DNA of 64,000 nucleotides from positions 2,597,501 through 2,661,500 of the forward strand of contig NZ_CP137852.1 in NCBI RefSeq assembly GCF_033547095.1, given 5' to 3'. Each line of letters begins with the position of its first letter. The first letter of the stretch is position 1. Source of the stretch: Sediminicoccus rosea (GTDB lineage Bacteria; Pseudomonadota; Alphaproteobacteria; Acetobacterales; Acetobacteraceae). Positions 40,725-50,468 of the stretch are shown piece by piece. A model generated the notes under the pieces. It made no database searches, was not told where the DNA came from, and saw only the letters and a program-made list of their open reading frames with translations. Both the position numbers and the translations under genes were made by a program.

Positions 40725-43421
40725 ATGCTCGACAAGGCCTTCGACCCCGCCTCCCTGGAAGCCCGGCTCTATGCCGCTTCCGAAGCTTCCGGCGCGTTCA
40801 GCGCGGATCCGGCGCGCAATGCCGCGCCCTTCACCATCGTCATCCCTCCGCCCAACGTCACGGGCAGCCTGCATATCGGCCACGCGCTGAACAACACGTT
40901 GCAGGACGTGCTGGTGCGCTACCGCCGCATGCAGGGGCGCGACGCGCTCTGGATGCCTGGGACCGACCATGCCGGCATCGCGACGCAGATGGTGGTGGAA
41001 CGCCTGATCGGCACCGAGGGCCTGACCCGCAAGGGGCTGGGGCGCGAGGCCTTCCTGCAGCGCATCTGGAACTGGAAGGCCGAGAGCGGCGGCACCATCA
41101 CCCGCCAGCTCCGTCGCCTGGGCGCCAGCCTCGACTGGCCGCGCGAGCGCTTCACCATGGATGAGGGCCTCTCCAAGGCCGTCATCGAGGTCTTCGTCCG
41201 CCTGCACCAGGAAGGCCTGATCTACCGCGACACGCGCCTGGTGAACTGGGACCCGGTGTTCCAGACCGCCATCTCCGACCTGGAGGTCGAGAGCCGCGAG
41301 GTGAAGGGGAATATCTGGACGCTGCGCTATCCGGTGGAGGGCCAGCCGGGCCGCTTCATCGAGGTCGCGACCACGCGGCCCGAGACCATGCTGGGCGACA
41401 CCGCGATCGCCGTGCATCCGGAGGATGCGCGGTTCAAGGATTTGGTGGGATGCCGCGCCATCCTGCCGCTGACCGGCCGTCTGATCCCCATCGTCGCCGA
41501 TGATTACAGCGACCCCGAGAAGGGCACGGGCGCGGTGAAGATCACCCCCGCGCATGACTTCAACGATTACGGTGTGGGCCGCCGGCATGACCTGCCGATG
41601 CCCTCCGTGCTCGATGCCGAGGCGCGGATCTGGCTGGACGAGATCGCGGCCGATCTCCGCGCCGTGGACGGCATCGCCGATCCGGACTTCGTGCGTGGCC
41701 TGGCCGGGCAGGATCGCTTCGTGGCGCGCAAGGCCATCCTGGCCGAGCTGGAGCGCCTGGAATTGCTGGTGAAGGCCGAGGCCCACACCAACATGGTCCC
41801 GCATGGCGACCGCTCAGGCGTGCCGATCGAGCCGCGCCTGACCCTGCAATGGTATTGCGACGCGGCGACGCTGGCGAAGCCCGCCATCGAGGCGGTCGAG
41901 ACCGGCAAGACCGAATTCGTGCCCAAGCAGTGGGAGAACACTTTCTTCGCCTGGATGCGCGACATCCAGCCCTGGTGCATCTCGCGCCAGCTCTGGTGGG
42001 GGCATCGCATCCCCGCCTGGTATGGCCCCGAGGGCAGCGTCTTCGTGGCGCGCGACGAGGCGGCGGCGCAGCAGGCCGCGCGGGCGCAATTCGGCCGCGA
42101 GGTGGAACTGACGCGCGACGAGGATGTGCTGGACACCTGGTTCAGCTCGGCGCTGTGGCCGTTCTCCACCCTGGGCTGGCCGGACAGCACGGCGGAGCTG
42201 AAGAAGCACTACCCGACGGACGTGCTGGTGACGGGCTTCGACATCATCTTCTTCTGGGTCGCCCGGATGATGATGATGGGCATCCATTTCATGGGCGAGG
42301 TTCCCTTCAAGCACGTGGTCATCCATGGCCTTGTGCGCGACGAGAAGGGGGCGAAGATGAGCAAGTCGAAGGGCAATGTCCTCGACCCGCTCGAACTGAT
42401 CGACGCGCATGGCGCGGATGCGGTGCGCTTCACCCTGTGCGCGCTGGCCTCGCCGGGGCGGGACATCAAGCTCTCCAAGCAGCGGATGGAAGGCTACCGC
42501 GCCTTCGCCACCAAGCTGTGGAACGCGGCGCGCTTCTGCGAGATGAACGGCATCGCGGCGCAGCCAGGCTGGGACCCGGCGACCGCGGCCACGCCGCTCG
42601 CGCGCTGGATCCTGGATGGCGCGAACCAGGCCGCTGCCGAGGCGGGGGCAGCGCTGGACGCCTTCCGCTTCGACGACTACGCGGCGGCGCTCTACCGCTT
42701 CACCTGGAACAGCTTCTGCGACTGGTTCCTGGAATTCGCCAAGCCCGTGCTGAACGGGCCCGATGGTGCCGAAAAAGATGAGGTGAAGGGCGCGGCCCAG
42801 CACGTGCTGGGCGTGATCCTGCGCCTGCTGCACCCCGTCATGCCCTTCGTGACGGAGGAGCTCTGGACGCAGCTCGGCTATGGCGGGGAGGCGAGCCTGA
42901 TCACCGCGCCCTGGCCCGTGGCGAGCCCGGTGCAGGGGGCGGAGGCGGCGCGGGCGGAGCTGGATGGCATCGTCCGCCTGATTTCCGAGGTGCGCGCCGT
43001 GCGCTCCGAGGTGAATGTGCCGCCCTCGATCAAGACCAAGCTCCTGGTGCAGGGCGCCGCGCCCGAGACCATGGCGCGGGCCGGCCGCTGGCTGGAGGCG
43101 ATCCAGCGCCTCGCGCGCGTCACCGAGATCGAGACGCTGGAGGGCGCGCCACCAAAGGGTGTGGCCCAGGCCGTGATCGGCGAGGCGACGCTGATGCTGC
43201 CGCTGGCCGATGTCATTGACCTCGGCGCCGAGCGCACGCGGCTGGAGAAGGCCCGCACGGCTGCCGCGGCCGAGATCGGCAAGATCGAGAAGAAATTCGC
43301 CAATGCCGAGTTCATGGCCAAGGCGAAGGAAGAGGTGATCGAGGAGAACCGCGAGCGCCTCGAGAATTTCACGGCCGAGATCGCCCGTCTGGACGCGGCG
43401 CTGGCCCGCATCGCAAACTGA
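40725..43421 (+). CDS. valS: Valyl-tRNA synthetase
   Basis: The 898-residue product has class I motifs HIGH (SLHIGHALNNT, near residue 50) and KMSKS (GAKMSKSKGN, near residue 544), the editing domain with TTRPETMLGDTAIAVHP, and a C-terminal coiled coil (RTRLEKARTAAAAEIGKIEK) that binds tRNA. It charges tRNA-Val. ATG 40725 fits the family N-terminus MLDKAFDPASLEARLY; the TTG at 40710 is possible. Neither has a clear ribosome site. Confidence 0.98.
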   Translation: MLDKAFDPASLEARLYAASEASGAFSADPARNAAPFTIVIPPPNVTGSLHIGHALNNTLQDVLVRYRRMQGRDALWMPGTDHAGIATQMVVERLIGTEGLTRKGLGREAFLQRIWNWKAESGGTITRQLRRLGASLDWPRERFTMDEGLSKAVIEVFVRLHQEGLIYRDTRLVNWDPVFQTAISDLEVESREVKGNIWTLRYPVEGQPGRFIEVATTRPETMLGDTAIAVHPEDARFKDLVGCRAILPLTGRLIPIVADDYSDPEKGTGAVKITPAHDFNDYGVGRRHDLPMPSVLDAEARIWLDEIAADLRAVDGIADPDFVRGLAGQDRFVARKAILAELERLELLVKAEAHTNMVPHGDRSGVPIEPRLTLQWYCDAATLAKPAIEAVETGKTEFVPKQWENTFFAWMRDIQPWCISRQLWWGHRIPAWYGPEGSVFVARDEAAAQQAARAQFGREVELTRDEDVLDTWFSSALWPFSTLGWPDSTAELKKHYPTDVLVTGFDIIFFWVARMMMMGIHFMGEVPFKHVVIHGLVRDEKGAKMSKSKGNVLDPLELIDAHGADAVRFTLCALASPGRDIKLSKQRMEGYRAFATKLWNAARFCEMNGIAAQPGWDPATAATPLARWILDGANQAAAEAGAALDAFRFDDYAAALYRFTWNSFCDWFLEFAKPVLNGPDGAEKDEVKGAAQHVLGVILRLLHPVMPFVTEELWTQLGYGGEASLITAPWPVASPVQGAEAARAELDGIVRLISEVRAVRSEVNVPPSIKTKLLVQGAAPETMARAGRWLEAIQRLARVTEIETLEGAPPKGVAQAVIGEATLMLPLADVIDLGAERTRLEKARTAAAAEIGKIEKKFANAEFMAKAKEEVIEENRERLENFTAEIARLDAALARIAN

Positions 43422-43445
43422 GTTGAGACACCGAGGAACACGCCA

Positions 43446-45164
43446 ATGACCAAGTGGGACAAGACCAAGCTGCCGAGCCGCCATGTGACGGTCGGCCCCG
43501 AGCGCGCGCCGCATCGCAGCTATTATTTCGCGATGGGCATGACGCGTGAGGAGATCGAGAGCCCGCTGGTCGGCGTGGCCTCCTGCTGGAACGAGGCGGC
43601 ACCCTGCAACATCGCCCTCTCGCGCCAGGCGCAGGCAGCGAAGCGCGGCGTGGCGGCGGCCGGCGGCGCGCCGCGCGAGTTCACGACCATCACGGTGACC
43701 GACGGCATCGCCATGGGCCACCAGGGCATGAAGTCCTCGCTGGTCAGCCGCGAGGTGATCGCCGATTCCGTCGAGCTCACCATGCGCGGCCATTGCTATG
43801 ACGCGCTGGTGGGTGTCGCCGGCTGCGACAAGACGCTGCCGGGCATGATGATGGTGATGTGCCGCCTGAACGTCCCCAGCGTCTTCCTCTATGGTGGCTC
43901 CATCATGCCGGGCCGCCATCGCGGCCGCGACGTGACCGTGCTCGACGTCTTCGAGGCGGTCGGCCAGCACGCGGCCGGCAACATGTCCGACGAGGAGCTG
44001 AAGGAGCTGGAGGAGCATGCCTGCCCGGGGGCTGGCGCCTGCGGCGGCCAGTTCACCGCCAACACCATGGCCTGCATCTCCGAGGTGATCGGCCTCGCGC
44101 TGCCCTATTCGGCGGGCGCCCCCGCGCCCGACACCGAGCGCGACGAATACGCCTACAAGTCCGGCTTCGCGGTGGTGGACCTGATCCGCAAGCAGCTCCG
44201 CCCGCGCGACATCGTGACGCGCAAGGCGCTCGAGAACGCGGCGCGCATCGTGGGTGCGACCGGCGGCTCGACCAATGCGGCGCTGCACCTGCCCGCCATC
44301 GCCAATGAGTGCGGCATCGACTTCCCGCTGGAGGAAGTGGCCCGGCTGATGCGCGACACGCCGCACATCGCCGACCTCAAGCCCGGCGGCAAGTATGTGG
44401 CGCTGGACGTGCACAACATCGGCGGCATCCCGGTCATCATCAAGGCGCTGCTGGAAGGCGGCCTGCTGCATGGCGACTGCATGACCGTCACCGGCAAGAC
44501 GCTCGCCGAGAACCACAAGGACGTGGTCTTCCCGAAGGACCAGGACGTGGTGCGCCCCGTCTCCAACCCGATCAGCAAGATCGGCGGCGTGGTCAGCCTC
44601 TTCGGCAACCTGGCGCCCGATGGCGGCATCGTGAAGATCGCCGGCATGGAGAAGCTGCGCTTCGAGGGCACGGCGCTCTGCTTCGACTGCGAGGAGGATG
44701 CCTTCGCCGCGGTGGACCAGCGCGCCTACAAGCCGGGCGACGTCATCGTCATCCGCTACGAGGGCCCGAAGGGCGGCCCTGGCATGCGCGAGATGCTGTC
44801 CACCACCTCGGCCATCTACGGCCAGGGCATGGGCGACAAGGTGGCGCTGATCACCGATGGCCGCTTCTCGGGCGCCACCCGCGGCTTCTGCATCGGCCAT
44901 GTCGGGCCCGAGGCGGCGGTGGGCGGCCCCATCGGCCTGCTGCAGAACGGCGACAAGATCGTGATCGACGCCGAGAAGGGCACGATCGACGTGATGCTCT
45001 CTGACGAGGAGCTGGCGCGCCGCCGGGCGGAGTGGAAGCCGCGCGGCCACAACTTCAACTCGGGCGTGCTGTGGAAGTATGCGCAGACCGTGGGTTCCGC
45101 CCGGCACGGGGCGGTGACGCAGCCCGGCGCCAAGGCCGAGACGCACATCTACGCGGACATCTGA
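43446..45164 (+). CDS. ilvD: Dihydroxy-acid dehydratase
   Basis: The 572-residue product matches IlvD throughout. It has SCWNEAAPCNIALSRQA with the first cluster cysteine, VGVAGCDKTLPGMMMVMCRL with the second, and HACPGAGACGGQFTANTMAC with the third, the last being the 2Fe-2S/4Fe-4S signature region. The C-terminal GRFSGATRGFCIGHVGPEA is also typical. It makes the 2-oxo acids that precede valine, leucine and isoleucine. It follows valS by 24 bases, so synthesis of valine and its charging enzyme are neighbours. Confidence 0.97.
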   Translation: MTKWDKTKLPSRHVTVGPERAPHRSYYFAMGMTREEIESPLVGVASCWNEAAPCNIALSRQAQAAKRGVAAAGGAPREFTTITVTDGIAMGHQGMKSSLVSREVIADSVELTMRGHCYDALVGVAGCDKTLPGMMMVMCRLNVPSVFLYGGSIMPGRHRGRDVTVLDVFEAVGQHAAGNMSDEELKELEEHACPGAGACGGQFTANTMACISEVIGLALPYSAGAPAPDTERDEYAYKSGFAVVDLIRKQLRPRDIVTRKALENAARIVGATGGSTNAALHLPAIANECGIDFPLEEVARLMRDTPHIADLKPGGKYVALDVHNIGGIPVIIKALLEGGLLHGDCMTVTGKTLAENHKDVVFPKDQDVVRPVSNPISKIGGVVSLFGNLAPDGGIVKIAGMEKLRFEGTALCFDCEEDAFAAVDQRAYKPGDVIVIRYEGPKGGPGMREMLSTTSAIYGQGMGDKVALITDGRFSGATRGFCIGHVGPEAAVGGPIGLLQNGDKIVIDAEKGTIDVMLSDEELARRRAEWKPRGHNFNSGVLWKYAQTVGSARHGAVTQPGAKAETHIYADI

Positions 45165-45212
45165 CTGGGCCGGTTTAACCGTTTCTTGGGCTTTCCCTGG
45201 GAAGCTTGTGAA

Positions 45213-45238
45213 GGCGGAGGGATCCCCCCTCCGCCTTT
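45213..45238 (+). terminator. Stem-loop between ilvD and flagellin
   Basis: GGCGGAGG (45213-45220) pairs with CCTCCGCC (45228-45235) and three T follow. It may end ilvD transcription. If the flagellin promoter lies upstream, the stem would sit in the flagellin leader 20 bases before the start, where the FlbT-type control of flagellin messages acts in some alphaproteobacteria. Confidence 0.5.
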
Positions 45239-45259
45239 CGAGCAAAGGGAAAAGCCCCA

Positions 45260-46267
45260 ATGACGATGAATTCGGTTCAGACCAATATCGGTGCGATGGT
45301 GGCGCTGCAGTCGCTCAACCGCACCAACGAGGAAATGGCGGCGACGCAAAAGCGCATCTCCACCGGTTTCCGCGTGGCGGATGCCAAGGATGACGGCGCC
45401 GCCTATGCCGTGGCCCAGCGCGTCCGCGGCGACATCGCGGGCCTCAGCGCCGCCAATGAGCAGCTCGGTTCCACCAAGGGCCTGCTCGAGACCACGATGG
45501 GCGCGCTGAACGAGGCGTCCAAGAATCTCACCAAGATCCGCGAGACGCTGACCAAGCTCTCCTCGGACACGCTGAGCTCCTCGGACCGCGAGACCTACAC
45601 CAAGGATTTCGAGAACCTGGTGAACCAGACGAACCGGGCGCTCGGCGATGCCAGCTACAACGGCCGCAGCCTGCTCGGCTCGCAGGACTCGAACAAGTCC
45701 GCCTCCAGCGCCGCGGTGAACACGGGCGTCGTCCGCAACGAGCGCGGCAACACGCTGAACATCACCGGCGTGGACGCCGCGACCCTCACCTTCGACACGC
45801 GCGTGGCGACCGGCGGCCGGGACATCGCGGGCACCTTCGAGAACCCGACCTCCTTCGTCTTCAACGGCGGTGCGGCCATGACCTCGGAGCAGGCGCGCGT
45901 GATGCTGGGCAATGGCGATGCCAGCGCCACCGGCCCGCTGCAGGACACCATCGCCGCCTATGCCGATGAGGCGAATTTCGGCGGCGGCGCGGCGGCGTCC
46001 AACATCAAGACCTTCGCGACGGTCGAGACCGCGCTGAACACGGCCCTCTCCAAGTTCGGCGCCGATTCGCGCGACATCGACGGCGCGCTGAGCACCAACC
46101 GCCAGAAGATGGACTCCATGGAAAGCGGCCTCGGCTCGCTCGTGGATGCCGATCTGGCGAAGGAAAGCGCCCGCCTCCAGGCGTTGCAGATCCGCCAGCA
46201 GCTCGGCACGCAGTCGCTCTCCATCGCGAACCAGGCGCCGCAGGCCCTGCTCTCGCTCTTCCGCTGA
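45260..46267 (+). CDS. fliC: Flagellin
   Basis: The 335-residue product has the conserved D0/D1 ends: SVQTNIGAMVALQSLNRTNE, MAATQKRISTGFRVADAKDD and GAAYAVAQRVRGDIAGLSAA at the N-terminus, and DADLAKESARLQALQIRQQL, GTQSLSIANQAPQALLSLFR at the C-terminus. The variable D2/D3 region is small. It is exported through the flagellar type III apparatus and builds the filament. The start follows AAAGGGAAAA. No FliS-type chaperone is adjacent; flaF is. Confidence 0.95.
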   Translation: MTMNSVQTNIGAMVALQSLNRTNEEMAATQKRISTGFRVADAKDDGAAYAVAQRVRGDIAGLSAANEQLGSTKGLLETTMGALNEASKNLTKIRETLTKLSSDTLSSSDRETYTKDFENLVNQTNRALGDASYNGRSLLGSQDSNKSASSAAVNTGVVRNERGNTLNITGVDAATLTFDTRVATGGRDIAGTFENPTSFVFNGGAAMTSEQARVMLGNGDASATGPLQDTIAAYADEANFGGGAAASNIKTFATVETALNTALSKFGADSRDIDGALSTNRQKMDSMESGLGSLVDADLAKESARLQALQIRQQLGTQSLSIANQAPQALLSLFR

Positions 46268-46283
46268 TCCCATCCAGCGCCAG

Positions 46284-46305
46284 CGGGCCGGCAAAACGCC
46301 GCCCG
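46284..46305 (+). terminator. Hairpin between flagellin and flaF
   Basis: CGGGCCGGC (46284-46292) pairs with GCCGCCCG (46298-46305) with one bulged base, then GCTCTTCCC. It would cut flaF expression relative to the abundant flagellin message. Confidence 0.4.
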
Positions 46306-46335
46306 GCTCTTCCCTAGTTCTTACCAGAGGTCTTC

Positions 46336-46683
46336 ATGCACGCCGTTACCGCGCCCCACCCCGATGCCGCCGCCGCCTATCGCCAGCGCCGCACGCCGCG
46401 GCAGATGGAGGCCGAGGTCTTCGTGCGCGCCAATCGCAGCATCCGCGAGGCGCTCGCCGAGCAGACCCAGACCGCGCTCGCCCGTGCCCGCGCCGACAAC
46501 CGCCGCCTCTGGGATGTGGTGCTGGGCCTCGTGATGGACCCCGCCAACCAATTGCCCGCCCCGCTCCGCAGCCAGGTCGCCTCGCTCGCCCATGCGGTGC
46601 TGCGCGAATGCGAGAGCGAAACGGCCGATCTCCAATTCATCTCCGAAATGAACGACGCCATCGCGGGCGGTCTCTGGAGCTGA
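46336..46683 (+). CDS. flaF: FlaF, flagellin synthesis regulator
   Basis: The 115-residue product fits FlaF: helical, with MEAEVFVRANRSIREALAEQ, LWDVVLGLVMDPANQLPAPL and the C-terminal VLRECESETADLQFISEMND. In Caulobacter FlaF permits flagellin synthesis and secretion, opposing FlbT. The gene lies 68 bases after flagellin, which is the usual position; flbT is not in the window. AGAGG precedes the start. Confidence 0.9.
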   Translation: MHAVTAPHPDAAAAYRQRRTPRQMEAEVFVRANRSIREALAEQTQTALARARADNRRLWDVVLGLVMDPANQLPAPLRSQVASLAHAVLRECESETADLQFISEMNDAIAGGLWS

Positions 46684-46756
46684 TGTCCGTCTGGCAGTCA
46701 TTTTTGGCTGTCAGCCCGGCTTGACGTTTCGCCTCTGGCTTGGAACAGGTGCGGCT

Positions 46757-47509
46757 ATGGACCGCACCGAGATCGCGAGCCACAGGGGGGGCGCCTTCCT
46801 TTGGCCTGAGAACAGCCTGCTTGCCTTCCGCAAGGCGCTCACCTGGCCCGCCGAGCAGATCGAATTCGACGTTCACGCCAGCGCGGAGGGGGAGCCGGTC
46901 GTCATCCATGACGCGACGCTGGATCGCACGACGGATGGCTCGGGCCCCGTGGTCGCCATGCCCTGGGGCGAGTTGCAGCGGCTGCGCGTGAAGGGGACGG
47001 GGGGCGAATGCGTCCCCCATCTCTCCGAGGTGGCGGCGCTGATCGGCCCCTCGGCGCAGCGCCTGCGGCTCGAGGTGAAGGCCGATCCGGAGAAGCGGCC
47101 CTATCCCGGCCTCGTCGCCCGCTGCGGTCGCCTGCTGGACAGCCTGGGCCTGAAGCCCCGCACCATCATGATGAGCTTCGAACGCCCCTCGGTGGCCGAG
47201 GCTGCCGCCCTGGGCGGGTTCGAGCAGATCGTCTGGCTGGTGGATGGCCCCGCGCTGCGCGCCGCCACCCCGGGCGACCTCGTGCGCGAATGTCAGGGGC
47301 TCGGCGCGACCGAGGTCGGCGTGCATGTGAAGGGCGCCACCGAAGCTCTGCGTGATGCGCTGCGCGCCCAGGGCCTGCGCCTCTCCGTCTGGGGCGCCAA
47401 CCATGCCGACACGATCCACCGCGCGCTGATGTTGGGTGTCGACGTGCTGGCGACGGATGACCCGCCGCTCGCCATCGAGTTGCGGCGCGACGCAAAGCCG
47501 TTGCGCTGA
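46757..47509 (+). CDS. Glycerophosphodiester phosphodiesterase family protein
   Basis: The 250-residue product has the GDPD signature ASHRGGAFLWPENSLLAFRK, then IEFDVHASAEGEPVVIHDAT and LDRTTDGSGPV. The metal and catalytic positions are Glu and Asp in EFDVH and the two histidines in SHRG and IHD. It would release glycerol 3-phosphate from glycerophosphodiesters. There is no signal peptide, so it is probably cytoplasmic. The gene is alone between flaF and the leucine catabolic operon. Confidence 0.92.
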   Translation: MDRTEIASHRGGAFLWPENSLLAFRKALTWPAEQIEFDVHASAEGEPVVIHDATLDRTTDGSGPVVAMPWGELQRLRVKGTGGECVPHLSEVAALIGPSAQRLRLEVKADPEKRPYPGLVARCGRLLDSLGLKPRTIMMSFERPSVAEAAALGGFEQIVWLVDGPALRAATPGDLVRECQGLGATEVGVHVKGATEALRDALRAQGLRLSVWGANHADTIHRALMLGVDVLATDDPPLAIELRRDAKPLR

Positions 47510-47697
47510 CCAGCGCCCCCCGCTTAGCCTTCCATGCGAGAACAAGGTCCGGGAGGCGGGGTTGCCGAGACACGGCCGCGATGCGCGGGCGAGACCAGAA
47601 TGTTGAGCCGCGACCCGGCCCGGCGCGCTGAGGCGCCGGGAGATCCCTGGCTTCACGTCATGCGGGCGCCACGGGCGCCGGCTTCAGAGAGAGCAAC

Positions 47698-48873
47698 ATG
47701 CTGCCCAATATGAGCATCCCGACGCTGGATTTCGGCCTCGGCGAGGAGATCGACGCCCTCCGGGATTCCGTGCGCGGCTTCGCGGCCGACCGCGTGGCGC
47801 CCATCGCGGCCGAGATCGACCGCACCGATGAATTCCCGCGCTTCCTCTGGCCCGAGATGGGCGCGCTCGGCCTGCACGGCATCACGGTGGATGAGGCGCA
47901 TGGCGGTGCGGGGATGGGCTACCTCGCGCATTGCGTGGCGGTCGAGGAGGTCAGCCGCGCTTCCGCCAGCGTGGGCCTCAGCTATGGCGCTCATTCCAAC
48001 CTCTGCGTGAACCAGCTCGCCCGCAACGGGAATGCCGCGCAGAAGGCGAAATACCTGCCGAAGCTCATCAGCGGCGAGCATCTGGGCGGCCTCGCCATGA
48101 GCGAGCCGGGGGCAGGCTCGGACGTCGTCTCCATGAAGCTGCGCGCCGAGAAGCGCGGCGACCGCTACGTGCTGAACGGCACGAAGATGTGGATCACCAA
48201 CGCGCACTACGCCGAGACGCTGATCGTCTATGCCAAGACCGACCCGGAGGCGGGGCCCAAGGGCATCACCGCCTTCATCGTGGAAAAGGGCATGAAGGGA
48301 TTCACCCCGGCGCAGAAGCTCGACAAGCTTGGCATGCGGGGCTCGCCCACCAGCGAACTCGTCTTCGAGGATTGCGAGGTGCCGGAGGAGAATGTGCTGG
48401 GCGCCGTGAACGGCGGCGTGCGCGTGCTGATGTCGGGCCTGGACTACGAGCGCGCGGTGCTGGCGGCCGGCCCCCTGGGCATCATGCAGGCCTGCCTCGA
48501 CGTGGTGGTGCCCTACATCCATGAGCGCAAGCAGTTCGGCCAGCCGATCGGCGAGTTCCAGTTCATCCAGGGCAAGGTCGCGGACATGTACACGCGCTTC
48601 AACGCGGCGCGCGCCTATGTCTATGCGGTCGCGCGCGCCTGCGATGCGGGCAAGACCACGCGCAAGGATGCGGCGGGCGCCATCCTCTTCGCCGCCGAGG
48701 AGGCCACGCGCGCGGCGCTGGACGCCATCCAGATCCTGGGCGGCAATGGCTACATCAACGACTACCCGACAGGCCGCCTGCTGCGTGATGCCAAGCTCTA
48801 CGAGATCGGGGCAGGCACCAGTGAAATCCGCCGGCTGCTGATCGGCCGCGAATTGTTCCGGGAGACAGCGTGA
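47698..48873 (+). CDS. ivd: Isovaleryl-CoA dehydrogenase
   Basis: The 391-residue product is an acyl-CoA dehydrogenase with [20 protein letters not shown] and [19 protein letters not shown]. The isovaleryl-specific base Glu251 is in [15 protein letters not shown], and the C-terminal sequence is [20 protein letters not shown]. Glutamate in the G helix, rather than in the usual later position, separates this enzyme from other acyl-CoA dehydrogenases. It converts isovaleryl-CoA to 3-methylcrotonyl-CoA in leucine breakdown. The next gene starts inside its stop (GTGA). Confidence 0.94.
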   Translation: MLPNMSIPTLDFGLGEEIDALRDSVRGFAADRVAPIAAEIDRTDEFPRFLWPEMGALGLHGITVDEAHGGAGMGYLAHCVAVEEVSRASASVGLSYGAHSNLCVNQLARNGNAAQKAKYLPKLISGEHLGGLAMSEPGAGSDVVSMKLRAEKRGDRYVLNGTKMWITNAHYAETLIVYAKTDPEAGPKGITAFIVEKGMKGFTPAQKLDKLGMRGSPTSELVFEDCEVPEENVLGAVNGGVRVLMSGLDYERAVLAAGPLGIMQACLDVVVPYIHERKQFGQPIGEFQFIQGKVADMYTRFNAARAYVYAVARACDAGKTTRKDAAGAILFAAEEATRAALDAIQILGGNGYINDYPTGRLLRDAKLYEIGAGTSEIRRLLIGRELFRETA

Positions 48874-50468
48874 TCCCCTCCGCCATCAACACCCGCAGCG
48901 AGGAATTCCGCGCCAATGCCGCGGCCATGCAGGCGCTGCTCGACCAGCTCGCCGCCCGCACCGCGGAGGCCGCCCAGGGCGGCAGCGAGGCGGCGCGCGC
49001 CAAGCACACGGCCCGCGGCAAGCTGCTGCCGCGCCAGCGTGTGGAGCGCCTGCTCGACCCCGGCGCGCCCTTCCTTGAGCTTTCGCCGCTTGCCGCGAAC
49101 GGCATGTATGGCGGTGAGGTGCCGGGGGCCGGCGTCATCACCGGCATCGGCACCGTCTCGGGCCGCGCCTGCGTCATCGTCGCCAATGACGCGACGGTGA
49201 AGGGTGGCAGCTACTATCCGCTCACGGTGAAGAAGCACCTGCGCGCGCAGGAGGTGGCGGCGCAGAACAATCTGCCCTGCCTCTACCTGGTGGACAGCGG
49301 CGGCGCGAACCTGCCGAACCAGGACGAGATCTTCCCCGACCGCGAGCATTTCGGCCGCATCTTCTTCAACCAGGCGAACATGTCCGCCGCCGGCATTCCG
49401 CAGATCGCGGCCGTCATGGGCAGTTGCACCGCGGGCGGCGCCTATGTGCCCGCCATGTGCGACGAGGCGGTGATCGTCCGCAACCAGGGCACCATCTTCC
49501 TGGGCGGCCCGCCCTTGGTGAAGGCGGCCACCGGCGAGGTGGTGAGCGCCGAGGATCTGGGCGGCGGGGATGTCCACACGCGCCTCTCCGGCGTGGCGGA
49601 CCATCTGGCGGCGGATGACATGCACGCGCTGGGCCTGGTGCGCCGGATCGTGGGCAACCTCAACGCGAAGGCGCCGCCCATGCCTCCGCACGCGCCGATC
49701 GCGCCGCTTTACGCGCCCGAGGAACTGAACGGCATCATCCCCTCCGACGTGCGCCAGCCCTATGACGTGCGCGAGGTGATCGCCCGCATCGTGGACGGAT
49801 CGGCGCTGGACGAATTCAAGCCGCGCTACGGCACCACGCTCGTCACCGGCTTCGCGCGGATCTGGGGCATGCCGGTCGGCATCATCGCGAACAACGGCAT
49901 CCTCTTCAGCGAGAGCGCACAGAAGGGGGCGCATTTCATCGAGCTGTGCTGCCAGCGGAACATCCCGCTGCTCTTCCTGCAGAACATCTCGGGCTTCATG
50001 GTCGGCCGCAAATACGAGACGGGCGGCATCGCCAAGGATGGCGCCAAGCTGGTCACCGCCGTCGCCACGGCCTCGGTGCCCAAGATCACCGTCATCATCG
50101 GCGGCAGCTTCGGCGCGGGCAATTACGGCATGTGCGGCCGCGCCTACAGCCCGCGCTTCCTCTTCGCCTGGCCCAATGCGCGGATTTCCGTGATGGGCGG
50201 CGAACAGGCGGCGAGCGTGCTGGCGACCCTCAGGCGCGACAATCTCGAGGCCGGCGGCAAGGCCTGGAGCGCCGAGGAGGAGGAGGCCTTCAAGGCGCCG
50301 ATCCGCGAGAAATACGAGCGGGAAGGGGACCCCTACTACGCGACCGCGCGCCTCTGGGATGACGGCATCATCCCGCCGGCCATGACGCGCGACGTGCTGG
50401 GCCTCGCCTTCAACGCGGCGCTGCACGCGCCCATCCCGCCGACGAAATTCGGCCTGTTCCGGATGTGA
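48870..50468 (+). CDS. mccB: Methylcrotonyl-CoA carboxylase beta subunit (carboxyltransferase)
   Basis: The 532-residue product has the MCC beta pattern: [40 protein letters not shown] and [20 protein letters not shown]. It also has [20 protein letters not shown] and the C-terminal [20 protein letters not shown]. The wide CoA/biotin pocket motifs identify the 3-methylcrotonyl rather than the propionyl subtype. It transfers carboxyl from biotin to 3-methylcrotonyl-CoA. It is coupled to ivd and mccA by GTGA overlaps. Confidence 0.95.
   Translation: MIPSAINTRSEEFRANAAAMQALLDQLAARTAEAAQGGSEAARAKHTARGKLLPRQRVERLLDPGAPFLELSPLAANGMYGGEVPGAGVITGIGTVSGRACVIVANDATVKGGSYYPLTVKKHLRAQEVAAQNNLPCLYLVDSGGANLPNQDEIFPDREHFGRIFFNQANMSAAGIPQIAAVMGSCTAGGAYVPAMCDEAVIVRNQGTIFLGGPPLVKAATGEVVSAEDLGGGDVHTRLSGVADHLAADDMHALGLVRRIVGNLNAKAPPMPPHAPIAPLYAPEELNGIIPSDVRQPYDVREVIARIVDGSALDEFKPRYGTTLVTGFARIWGMPVGIIANNGILFSESAQKGAHFIELCCQRNIPLLFLQNISGFMVGRKYETGGIAKDGAKLVTAVATASVPKITVIIGGSFGAGNYGMCGRAYSPRFLFAWPNARISVMGGEQAASVLATLRRDNLEAGGKAWSAEEEEAFKAPIREKYEREGDPYYATARLWDDGIIPPAMTRDVLGLAFNAALHAPIPPTKFGLFRM

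Noticed and set aside
41814-45260. 1148-codon open frame antisense to valS and ilvD
   Set aside because: It lies entirely opposite two unmistakable genes, is rich in His/Arg/Gln/Ala as expected for an antisense shadow at high GC, and shows no family motif.
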